A stretch of 64,000 nucleotides of DNA. Origin: Pseudomonadota bacterium. GTDB taxonomy: Bacteria > Pseudomonadota > Gammaproteobacteria > Burkholderiales > Thiobacillaceae. Below, piece after piece: positions 50,344 to 58,101 of this stretch. The stretch is taken from assembly GCA_021847835.1 (NCBI GenBank), contig JAJZPR010000004.1, positions 62,001-126,000 of the forward strand, in the 5' to 3' direction. Every line of letters starts with the position of its first letter. The stretch's first letter is position 1. The translations under genes were made by a program, and so were the position numbers. The notes under the pieces are model-generated. The model had not been told where the DNA came from. It saw only the letters and a list, made by a program, of their open reading frames with translations, and made no database searches.

Positions 50344-52050
50344 TTAGAGAAGGTCGAGCATGTCGGCTTCGGCCGCTTGTGCGCGATCCGTGCCGCCAGC
50401 CCGCTTCTGCTCTTGCTGTTGCACCTTCGGTTTCACACGCACGCGAGGCGGAGCGGCGACGAACGCTTCTGCTTCTTTCCGCTGCGCCGCGATCTGCAAG
50501 TTGACGACGGCGGACGGCACCGGCCCCGCCAGGTTGAAGATGCCGCGCAGGTCGGGCAGCGCCTGCAGCTCAGACGGCAAAACGACGCGGTCTTTGACGA
50601 CTTGCTCTTGCCAGTTTTCAGACTTGCTCGAACCGACTTGCATGCTTTGATGAGACTTGCCGCCGCTCTTCACGACGCGCGTCTTCTCTTCCTCTCCCAG
50701 ATAGCGCGACATGTATTCCGCTGTCTCGCCGTCGCTCACGCGCAGCACGAGCCAACTGCCGAGACATGCGAGAAAAGTCTGCGCGGTCTCGTTGCCATAA
50801 CTTTCTCGGAGCTGCGCAATCGTCTGAAGTCCGGCAAAGATCATGGCGCCGTGCTTTCTGCCATTCGTCGAGAGGTCGATGATGCTTTGAATCTTGCCGA
50901 GAAGCGGCAGCTCGTCGAGCGCGAAAACCACGCGGCGATCATGAGAAGGTGGCAAGCTCAAAACCGCGCGGCTCGCCACGTCCACACAGCACGCGATCAT
51001 GCTTTTCAGTGCGTCGCGGTGCTGCTGCTGGTAACTCAAAAACAGAAAACCGGCGCGGTCGGAATGCAGATACCGACGGATCGAAAAACCGTTCTGCGCG
51101 TCGGCGTTGGGGTCCAGATATTGCAAAAATTTTGCCGCGCTCGAAGAGATGCCACGGATCGAGCCGAACATGCGTTCGTTGCCGTCGGCCACCAGCGGCT
51201 GAGCCGGCGTTCCGGCGCACACTTCGCGCAGCTCTTCGAGATCGGCGACGACGAGAATCCGGAAAAGCTCTCCGTTTCCAAGACCGGCGGTGAAGCAGTG
51301 TTCGAGCACGGCTTCGACGAACGTCTGAGCGTACCCGTTCCACTCAGCCGCCGACCCTTCGCCGTCAGGGACAAGGCTCTTCGCGAGCGCCGGGATGTCG
51401 GCGACAGATTCAAGCTCGCACAGCGGCGACCAGCGCACGCAGCGTTCGTCGAACGGATTCAGAATCACGTCCTGGCCGCCTTCGCGGAAGTAGCGCGAAG
51501 TGTAAATGCCGCTTGCGTCGGCGATCACCGCGAGCGCGCCGTCTGCGCGCAGCGCGTCGAGAGCGTGCGTCAATGTTTGCGACTTGCCGGTTCCGGGTGA
51601 GCCCGCCAACAGAAAGCCCCTGGTCTCCAACTCGACGGGCACCGGCACGGCGCCGACGCTGAAGCGCGATTGAGAGTGCTTGAGCTGGCGGGCGACGGCG
51701 CGCTCGTTCGCCAGGGCGGCGCCTCGAATGTGCTCGTGTGGGTTCCGGCCGAATCCTGGAATGCCGGCCTTCTCCGCCACCCACGCCCAGCCGTTCCGGA
51801 AAAGATTGAAAATCATGCCGGCGATGAAGATGCCGGCGAAGAAAAGACCGAGCGACGGCGCCGCTTTGCCGTTCAGCAAATCAGGCACGAGGCCGACCGC
51901 AACGCCACCGGCGCCGACAGAAAGACTCAGCGCCCATCCGTGCAACGTCATCCAGCCGCGCTCCGCGAGCCAGGGGCGGACGAGCCACAGCCACACTGCG
52001 AGGCCGGCGGCGGTTGCGATGTACGCAATATGAAAAAAAATGTCACTCAT
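50344..52050 (-). CDS. Type IV coupling protein (TraD/VirD4/TrwB family)
   Basis: LLAGSPGTGKSQTLTHALDALRADGALAVIADASGIYTSRYF; DRRVVFALDELPLLGKIQSIIDLSTNGRKHG; GLQTIAQLRESYG. Confidence 0.88.
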   Translation of the reverse strand: MSDIFFHIAYIATAAGLAVWLWLVRPWLAERGWMTLHGWALSLSVGAGGVAVGLVPDLLNGKAAPSLGLFFAGIFIAGMIFNLFRNGWAWVAEKAGIPGFGRNPHEHIRGAALANERAVARQLKHSQSRFSVGAVPVPVELETRGFLLAGSPGTGKSQTLTHALDALRADGALAVIADASGIYTSRYFREGGQDVILNPFDERCVRWSPLCELESVADIPALAKSLVPDGEGSAAEWNGYAQTFVEAVLEHCFTAGLGNGELFRILVVADLEELREVCAGTPAQPLVADGNERMFGSIRGISSSAAKFLQYLDPNADAQNGFSIRRYLHSDRAGFLFLSYQQQHRDALKSMIACCVDVASRAVLSLPPSHDRRVVFALDELPLLGKIQSIIDLSTNGRKHGAMIFAGLQTIAQLRESYGNETAQTFLACLGSWLVLRVSDGETAEYMSRYLGEEEKTRVVKSGGKSHQSMQVGSSKSENWQEQVVKDRVVLPSELQALPDLRGIFNLAGPVPSAVVNLQIAAQRKEAEAFVAAPPRVRVKPKVQQQEQKRAGGTDRAQAAEADMLDLL

Positions 52051-52075
52051 GACGTTCTCCTTGGGATTTTAAAAA

Positions 52076-52366
52076 TTACGGCCGATAGCCGCCGCGCGGC
52101 TTCAGCAAAAACAGCAAAAGCGGACCGGCGAGCGCGGCAGCACCGGCGGCGCCGGACATCAAAAGCTCGCGGCGAGCGTGGCGAGCGCCGGGCAAGTCGA
52201 GCGTGAAAGCGTTGTAAGCTGCGAGCGCGTACCGCCCGATCTCTTGCGGCTCACTGTCAAAAATCAGGAAGTGCAGGTACAGCAGGACGCCAACCAGCGC
52301 GCCGAGCAGCGCGAGGCCGAAGACCAGCTTCGCCCGCCAAGCAACTTCATGTGTTTCTCGTTTCAT
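52076..52366 (-). CDS. Small membrane protein preceding coupling protein
   Basis: 96 aa with two TM segments. Confidence 0.5.
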   Translation of the reverse strand: MKRETHEVAWRAKLVFGLALLGALVGVLLYLHFLIFDSEPQEIGRYALAAYNAFTLDLPGARHARRELLMSGAAGAAALAGPLLLFLLKPRGGYRP

Positions 52367-52418
52367 GTTGTGGGTTCTCCTTTCGCCTTTCGCAGCGCCG
52401 CCAGGTGGCTGCTGAACT

Positions 52419-52438
52419 ACTTCAGGAAAAAGCGGAAG
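52419..52438 (-). promoter_or_regulatory. Element intergenic motif copy 6
   Basis: CTTCCGCTTTTTCCTGAAGT (minus), next to GCAGC...GCTGC inverted repeat. Confidence 0.75.
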
Positions 52439-52457
52439 CGCGTCGAGCGAAGCGGGA

Positions 52458-52493
52458 GCAAGGCTTGTCGCAAGGCTTGTCGCAAGGCTTGTC
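52458..52493. repeat. Three tandem 12-bp repeats GCAAGGCTTGTC
   Basis: Three exact copies, each containing CAAG-G-CTTG. Confidence 0.9.
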
Positions 52494-52513
52494 TAGATTG
52501 TTCTAGTTAGGCC

Positions 52514-52594
52514 TTTCCGAAACGTATTTCGGAAATAGATTTCGGAAATAGATTTCGGAAATGGATTTCGGATTCGGAAATGGATTTCGGAAAC
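52514..52594. repeat. Tandem quasi-palindromic ATTTCGGAAAT array (about 5 units)
   Basis: Units at 52526, 52539, 52552 and degenerate units to 52594; preceded by TTTCCGAAA. Confidence 0.88.
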
Positions 52595-52670
52595 AGAACG
52601 GCGCGACGGGCTGGGGGTCGGGGTGTCCGCGACGGCGTTGAGGCCGTGGCGGGCGTTTTGGTGGGGTTGC

Positions 52671-53534
52671 TTAGGCAGCTTTCAGGGTGCCGATGCGCCG
52701 GAGTGCTTCTTTGACGGTGCGCTTCGCGTAATCCTTCGGGTTTCGTTTGCCGCGCGCCCCCGCCTTCTCGGTCAGTTCCTTCTCCAGTCGCGCGGCTTCT
52801 TCGTTTACCTGTGACGGATTGTTCTCTGAGAGCCAACGGAGTCGGCCGATGACGTATCCAAAATCGCGCTCGCTTTCAGAAGACCAGCCGCCAAGCGATT
52901 CGTACATGTCGATGCTGCCGGCTGCTGGTTGTGAAGCACACGCCCCCCCATCATCCGCCCCAGCGGCCGGGGGAAGGGGGACGAGATCGCCGGCCGGGTA
53001 CAGCCGGCCCGAGCTGGTCGTCGTGATTTTCACGTAATTGCCGCCGCGCTTGTTGTTCTTGAAGCCCGCCAGCCTCCCCAGGTGTTCGCCGCTGCTGCTG
53101 CCTTTGTCTGCGCTGTGCACGCCGATGAGCCGCTGCTGCAGCGCTTTCCGCTCCGCCTCGTCGAGCGGGCGGGACACGGGGAGCCAGACGTGGCAAAGCC
53201 CCGGAGAGGTCTCGATGACCGCCGCCGAGAACTCCCCGGCGATCTTCGCCGCCCTGGCAGGCGTCACGTCGTCCAAGAAGACCATGGGCCAAGCCGCCGG
53301 GGTGCCGTCAGGTAGCCAACGGGCAGGACGGATATAGACCTCGGCGCCGCGTCGGTTCTCGGCCCAAGCCCACCCAAAGCTTTTCTCTACCTCGGCTCGG
53401 TCGCGGGCGCGCGCCAGGCCTTTTACGAGCGGATCCTGACCTGGGCGAGGCAGGATCGTGACGAGGTTGGCGAAGGTGATGCCGTGCTTCTGAAAAAAGT
53501 CTAGGAACCGCTTCTGTTCTTGCCATCCAGCCAT
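52671..53534 (-). CDS. RepB-type DNA primase (RSF1010 RepB'-like)
   Basis: MAGWQEQKRFLDFFQKHGITFANLVTILPRPGQDPL...WAENRRGAEVYIRPARW...PMVFLDDVTPARAAKI...CHVWLPVSRPLDEAER. Confidence 0.65.
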   Translation of the reverse strand: MAGWQEQKRFLDFFQKHGITFANLVTILPRPGQDPLVKGLARARDRAEVEKSFGWAWAENRRGAEVYIRPARWLPDGTPAAWPMVFLDDVTPARAAKIAGEFSAAVIETSPGLCHVWLPVSRPLDEAERKALQQRLIGVHSADKGSSSGEHLGRLAGFKNNKRGGNYVKITTTSSGRLYPAGDLVPLPPAAGADDGGACASQPAAGSIDMYESLGGWSSESERDFGYVIGRLRWLSENNPSQVNEEAARLEKELTEKAGARGKRNPKDYAKRTVKEALRRIGTLKAA

Positions 53535-53553
53535 TTTTGATTCTCCTTTCCTT

Positions 53554-53584
53554 CCCCCCCATGTAGTAAGAAGACATGGGGGGG
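53554..53584. repeat. Perfect 11-bp-stem hairpin, 9-nt loop
   Basis: CCCCCCCATGT-agtaagaag-ACATGGGGGGG. Confidence 0.9.
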
Positions 53585-53672
53585 CGTGTGCTTCACTATC
53601 TGATATTCCCCGAGGGGGCACCAAGCCCCCCTCGGCTGCCTATAGGCCTAGAAGGCCTATTAGCCTATAGGA

Positions 53673-53756
53673 ACCGGGGCATAGCTTCCGTTCACCGGGG
53701 CATAGCTTCCGCCCACCGGGGCATAGCTTCCGCCCACCGGGGCATAGCTTCCACTT
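53673..53756. repeat. Four 21-bp iterons (candidate oriV)
   Basis: ACCGGGGCATAGCTTCCGYYC x4, exact 21-bp period, abutting initiator-like gene. Confidence 0.92.
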
Positions 53757-53758
53757 AC

Positions 53759-54586
53759 TCATAATGTGGTTATTGCGTCACCGGCGATGATCACTCCTGC
53801 CGCCGCGAGACCTTCGGCGTCCTCGTGCAGCTCGCGCCGATGGTGCCGCAGCACTGATTTATGCACGCCGACGATAGTTAGTGCGTTGTCTATGCTGTAT
53901 TCCGCGCCGGGTTCGTGCGTGAGCATGAACCTCGCCACGGCCTGACTGGCGCCGTGCCGCAGCGCGATAATTTGCCGCAGGCGCCCCCGATAGCTGACCG
54001 GCATATCTTTGCCAATCAACTCTGTCCAAGCCTTTGAAAACGCAACCATCCAAAGCTCTCGTCGCGCATCGGGTCCGGCCAGCGGCCCAGCCTTCACAAC
54101 GGCGCGGTCTTTCATGACAACTCCGTTAAGCCGCGTGCCTGCCCTTGCCGGCACCTGCTCAACACCCTGATACTCGACGGTATCGAGAATGCCGGCAGTG
54201 ACCACGCCGAACCCCGGCATCGATTTGATACGGAGGTTTGACACACTGCATGTCCGCAGGTCGTTAGCCAGACCCTTCATTTGCGTCCATGAAAGTCTTG
54301 CCCGACCGTGGCTGAGCGCCGTCCGGAGCTTGCTCGGGTCAACGATGCAGCAATGCCGCCCAACATTGTCCAGGCCAACCAATTGAGCGACATCCCTGCA
54401 GCACTCCATAAAATCGGTGTGTCGCTGTCCGAGTCGGCCGGTGATCTGCGCAGAGCCCCACTGCGTTTCGACTGCCCATGATTTTTCAACGGGTCGGCGA
54501 GTCGGCTGAAAGATCCCGATACGCGCGACGGACGCCGTGCTCACGTCCTTGTGTTGGTGCTGGAGTTGGATGTGACTTTTAGACAT
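53759..54586 (-). CDS. Putative replication initiator (RepC-position, iteron-adjacent)
   Basis: 275 aa; overlaps RepA-like stop; immediately followed by iterons. Confidence 0.6.
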   Translation of the reverse strand: MSKSHIQLQHQHKDVSTASVARIGIFQPTRRPVEKSWAVETQWGSAQITGRLGQRHTDFMECCRDVAQLVGLDNVGRHCCIVDPSKLRTALSHGRARLSWTQMKGLANDLRTCSVSNLRIKSMPGFGVVTAGILDTVEYQGVEQVPARAGTRLNGVVMKDRAVVKAGPLAGPDARRELWMVAFSKAWTELIGKDMPVSYRGRLRQIIALRHGASQAVARFMLTHEPGAEYSIDNALTIVGVHKSVLRHHRRELHEDAEGLAAAGVIIAGDAITTL

Positions 54587-55544
54587 TCTCAGCTCCCGAA
54601 GTTAGTGGGCGCAGCCCGTACCTGGCGAGATCGTTGGCGAAAGTTTTCGCGGCCCGCGCCGGAGCCGCCAGCTTGTGCCTGGTGTTTGCGTTTGCATCAG
54701 CCACTTCTTCCGGCGTGTAGCTGCTGCGAATCCAAAGCCCGCCGTCCCGTTTTAGCCACCGCGCACCGTCTTCTGTCGCGTGCGACGCCTTGCCTTGCAC
54801 CAGCAGTCGCCAATCGCGCCGCTCGTCGCTATTAATGCGGAAGTCCTCTGCTTCTTTCGTGGTCATTGTCCGCAACGCCCACGCGGCGCGACAGGCTGCG
54901 GGGAAATCGGTGGCGCCTCGCCCGATGTGGTGGTCCGTCCTGCCTTCGAGAATCGCTCCCTGGCTCGCGTGCTGCACAAGCAAAATTGCGCACTGATTCT
55001 GTATTGCTACAGTGACAAGCCACCTAGCAAACCCGTCCATCGCCGGCCCTTTGCTCTCTTCGCAATCGTGCATCATCCTCATCGGGTCCAAAACCACCAG
55101 TCGGTAGCCCGCGATTGCAGCAGCGAAGTGTTCACCGAGTGGAGTCATTTTGAAGCCGTCGCCGAGCGGCGCGAAAAGCGGCATGCGCTGACCAAGCAGC
55201 GGCCAGAGTGTCAGCATTGCGTCGTCGTCGCCGGAGATGCCGTGCTCTGTTTTCAAGTGAGCTGCGAGACGCTTGAGGCGTCGGATGTGGTCGTCGCGGC
55301 GATCTTCGCCAGCGACATAGAGCACACGTCCGGTCGAGCGCGGCGCATCAACAACGCCGCATGCAGGTACGCCGTATGCGACGCTTGCTCCCATCGCGAG
55401 CGCGACAAGCGATTTGCCGCTGCCGTCAGCGCCGGAGATGATGCCGATGTCGCCAGGCTGCAGCGGGCCGAGAATGTGATCAGGGTCGGGCACGCTCGCG
55501 GAAACGGCTTCGGCGAGTGTGATCGGAGTGACGTTTCTCAGCAT
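54579..55544 (-). CDS. RepA-type replicative helicase/AAA ATPase
   Basis: IISGADGSGKSLVALAMGASVA; RVLYVAGEDRRDDHIRRLKRL; YRLVVLDPMRMMHD; AILLVQHASQGA. Confidence 0.78.
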   Translation of the reverse strand: MLRNVTPITLAEAVSASVPDPDHILGPLQPGDIGIISGADGSGKSLVALAMGASVAYGVPACGVVDAPRSTGRVLYVAGEDRRDDHIRRLKRLAAHLKTEHGISGDDDAMLTLWPLLGQRMPLFAPLGDGFKMTPLGEHFAAAIAGYRLVVLDPMRMMHDCEESKGPAMDGFARWLVTVAIQNQCAILLVQHASQGAILEGRTDHHIGRGATDFPAACRAAWALRTMTTKEAEDFRINSDERRDWRLLVQGKASHATEDGARWLKRDGGLWIRSSYTPEEVADANANTRHKLAAPARAAKTFANDLARYGLRPLTSGAENV

Positions 55545-55960
55545 GCCGCCACCCCGCTTTCGTAGCCGGAAAACAAATCCCCCTGCTGCGCGCGCCGCAC
55601 CTGCTTGGCAATGATCTGGCGAGCGCGGCGGGTGGAGACACCGTGATCGGCCGCGATCTCGCGAGCAAGCTCACGGCGCTTTTTGCCGCGCGGCGGATCA
55701 GTGGGATCTGTGTCGTCAGTGGCGACATCAGCAAATCCGTCGATGTCACGCCCGTAATGAGCCGGATTTTGGGTAAATCGGCGCACCGCCGACCGAGCCC
55801 GGTTGAAGACCGTGCGCATGGTGTCGTCGCGCCGGGCTTCGAGAAGCGCCAGTGCGACTTGCTGCACCAGCTCTTCTGTGTCGTCGTATGAGTGCGCGCG
55901 AATGTAGGCCTGAAGTTCGACCGGGAAGGTCGAGAGGGTGCGGGCGGTGAGGGCGTTCAT
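55538..55960 (-). CDS. HTH DNA-binding protein
   Basis: REIAADHGVSTRRARQIIAKQVRRAQQGDLF; overlaps repA-like start. Confidence 0.5.
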   Translation of the reverse strand: MNALTARTLSTFPVELQAYIRAHSYDDTEELVQQVALALLEARRDDTMRTVFNRARSAVRRFTQNPAHYGRDIDGFADVATDDTDPTDPPRGKKRRELAREIAADHGVSTRRARQIIAKQVRRAQQGDLFSGYESGVAAC

Positions 55961-56268
55961 TGCTGGCCCCCTTCCTGCGCGGCGGCGGGTGCGGGGTACT
56001 TGCGCGGCCGACCGCGCTTGCGCGGCGCTTCGGCTGGCGGGGTGGCGTTGGGGGCGGGGGTGTCGGGACGGAACGTCCGGCGGGATTCGATCCAGGCGTT
56101 AATGTCGGCCACCAGCCACAGCAGGCGCGGCTGAGACTGGATAGGCTCCGGCAGCCCTGCCAAAAACGCAGGGCTGCGCTGCCCGGCGCGGTATGCGCGA
56201 ATGGATGCTGGGTTGGTTTGCAGGCGCTCGGCGAGCTGAGCGCCGGTGATGGTGTACAAGTCGGACAC
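55957..56268 (-). CDS. Excisionase/AlpA-like DNA-binding protein with AT-hook-like tail
   Basis: ITGAQLAERLQTNPASIRAYRAGQRSPAFLAGLPEPIQSQPRLLWLVADINAWIESRR; C-terminal KRGRPRKYP. Confidence 0.6.
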   Translation of the reverse strand: MSDLYTITGAQLAERLQTNPASIRAYRAGQRSPAFLAGLPEPIQSQPRLLWLVADINAWIESRRTFRPDTPAPNATPPAEAPRKRGRPRKYPAPAAAQEGGQQ

Positions 56269-56676
56269 GTCGAGTCTCCGCCCGGCGTATTAAGCCGTGC
56301 ATGAGAGCCCTGGTCCCGCCCCTGAAAGGGGTTCTAATTTGCTGCGCCGCGCGGGTCGTGGCTCACTGCTCCCGCTCGTACCGTCCGCCGTTTCCGGCAC
56401 GCCCACAGACGGTTTATCGCGTCACTGTCTCGGCCGGGTCTCGAACCTTATCCATTCCCCCACCGGCCCCGGCGTCACCGGGTGCTGCCGCGCTGTTCAG
56501 CGGCCGATGAGTGCATTATGCACGATGCTGGGCGGGTGTCAAGCGTAAGTTATTGAAGATAAATAGTTATCCGTTTGCCTGTGACGAAAACGCTACGAAA
56601 GCCGGGGACAAAACGGGGACGAATTATGCGCACATCATGCGCATATCACGGGGACAATATGGGGACACTCGGGGAC

Positions 56677-56705
56677 AAAAAAGCCCCGTTTCCGGGGCCT
56701 TTTGT
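56677..56705. terminator. Bidirectional terminator-like hairpin near attR
   Basis: AAAAAAGCCCCGTTTCCGGGGCCTTTT. Confidence 0.75.
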
Positions 56706-56737
56706 TAGTGTCCGCTATCGCGGAAACCCTTGTTATA

Positions 56738-56783
56738 TGGGGTGGCTGATGGGACTCGAACCCACGACAACAGGAATCACAAT
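56738..56783. repeat. attR-type direct repeat (46 bp) within tRNA-His
   Basis: Identical to 38419-38464. Confidence 0.93.
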
Positions 56784-56814
56784 CCTGGACTCTACCAACT
56801 GAGCTACAGCCACC
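56738..56814 (-). tRNA. tRNA-His (GTG)
   Basis: GGTGGCTGTAGCTCAGTTGGTAGAGTCCAGGATTGTGATTCC...TTCGAGTCCCATCAGCCACCCCA. Confidence 0.97.
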
Positions 56815-56837
56815 ACCGTAAAAACTTCCAGCCAAAC

Positions 56838-56914
56838 TGGCCTGCCCGACAGGAGTCGAACCTGTGACCCTCGGCTTAGAAGGCCGATGCTCTATCCAGC
56901 TGAGCTACGGGCAG
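56838..56914 (-). tRNA. tRNA-Arg (TCT)
   Basis: CTGCCCGTAGCTCAGCTGGATAGAGCATCGGCCTTCTAAGCC...GGTTCGACTCCTGTCGGGCAGGCCA. Confidence 0.97.
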
Positions 56915-56963
56915 TTTGATCTGCTGCGGGCAACTATCAACTATTCGGGGCCAGACAGTCCGG

Positions 56964-57040
56964 TGGTCGGGGCGGAGGGATTCGAACCCCCGACATCTTG
57001 CTCCCAAAGCAAGCGCGCTACCGGACTGCGCTACGCCCCG
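56964..57040 (-). tRNA. tRNA-Pro (TGG)
   Basis: CGGGGCGTAGCGCAGTCCGGTAGCGCGCTTGCTTTGGGAGCAAG...GGTTCGAATCCCTCCGCCCCGACCA. Confidence 0.97.
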
Positions 57041-57150
57041 AAAGACCGCGAATTATGCCTGAATGAATATATCCGGGTCAATTTCAGCTTGAGGCAAATG
57101 GGTACTATTTGAGAAAATACCCCTTTTCCTCACAGGCCAAGCGTGGCGCC

Positions 57151-58005
57151 ATGACTGCCAAAATTCTTGACGGCAAAGCCTTATCCGAACGCATCGTGGA
57201 CGAACTCAGGCAGCGCGTGGACGCCCTCGCCGCTTCCGGCAGGCGCGCGCCCACGCTGGCGGTGATCCTGGTGGGCGACGATCCGGCCTCTTCCATCTAC
57301 GTGCGCAACAAGAAACGCGCCTGCGAACGCGCCGCGGTGCGCTCGCTTTCGCATGACCTGCCGGCTTCCACCACCCAGGCCGAACTGCTGGCCCTGATCG
57401 ACAAGCTCAATGACGACGCCGAAGTGGACGGCATTCTGGTGCAGATGCCCCTGCCCAGGCAGATCGACCCGGAAACCGTGATCGAGCGCATCCATCCGGA
57501 CAAGGACGTCGACGGCTTCCATCCCTACAACATCGGCCGCCTGGCGGTGCGCATGCCCACGCTGCGCTCCTGCACGCCCATGGGCGTGATGACGCTGCTG
57601 AAAAGCGTGCACACCGACATGCGCGGCATGAATGCGCTGGTGGTGGGCGCGTCCAACCACGTGGGCCGTCCCATGGGGCTGGAGCTCTTGATGGAAGGCT
57701 GCACCGTGACCACGGCCAACAGCCAGACGAGAAATCTTCCCGTCCTGGCCCTGCAGGCCGACATCGTGGTGGTGGCGGTGGGCCGGCCCAACCTGGTCAA
57801 GGGCGAGTGGATCAAGGAAGGTGCCGCCGTGGCCGACGTCGGCATCAACCGCCTGCCCGACGGCCGCATCTGCGGCGACGTGGAGTTTGCCGTGGCCGCA
57901 GAACGCGCGGCCTGGATCACGCCGGTGCCGGGCGGCGTGGGGCCGATGACCGTGGCCTCGCTGTTGCAGAACACGCTGCAGGCTTACGAGATACACAACA
58001 GATAA
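57151..58005 (+). CDS. folD: Bifunctional methylenetetrahydrofolate dehydrogenase/cyclohydrolase
   Basis: [44 protein letters not shown]. Confidence 0.96.
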   Translation: MTAKILDGKALSERIVDELRQRVDALAASGRRAPTLAVILVGDDPASSIYVRNKKRACERAAVRSLSHDLPASTTQAELLALIDKLNDDAEVDGILVQMPLPRQIDPETVIERIHPDKDVDGFHPYNIGRLAVRMPTLRSCTPMGVMTLLKSVHTDMRGMNALVVGASNHVGRPMGLELLMEGCTVTTANSQTRNLPVLALQADIVVVAVGRPNLVKGEWIKEGAAVADVGINRLPDGRICGDVEFAVAAERAAWITPVPGGVGPMTVASLLQNTLQAYEIHNR

Positions 58006-58020
58006 AAGCACAAATTCAAG

Positions 58021-58096
58021 CCACAGAGGGCACAGAGAACACAGAGGCAAAACCAAGCCCTGTTTTTCTCTGTGCCCTTTGTATTCTCTGTGGCTG
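58021..58096. repeat. CACAGAG-type inverted repeat; half-copy at 5636-5661
   Basis: CCACAGAGGGCACAGAGAACACAGAGG ... CTCTGTGCCCTTTGTATTCTCTGTGGCTG. Confidence 0.75.
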
Positions 58097-58101
58097 TTTT
58101 T

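Larger units (their letters stand above)
38419..56783. mobile_element. tRNA-His-integrated mobilizable element with IncQ-like replicon and partial T4SS
   Basis: 46-bp direct repeats at both ends, one inside intact tRNA-His; integrase adjacent to attL; rep, mob and partial tra genes inside. Confidence 0.9.

Noticed and set aside
50377-51600. 407-aa plus-strand ORF
   Set aside because: Antisense to the coupling protein, which has Walker motifs.
53673-53756. Possible CRISPR array
   Set aside because: Repeats are contiguous 21-bp units without spacers and no cas genes; iterons fit better.
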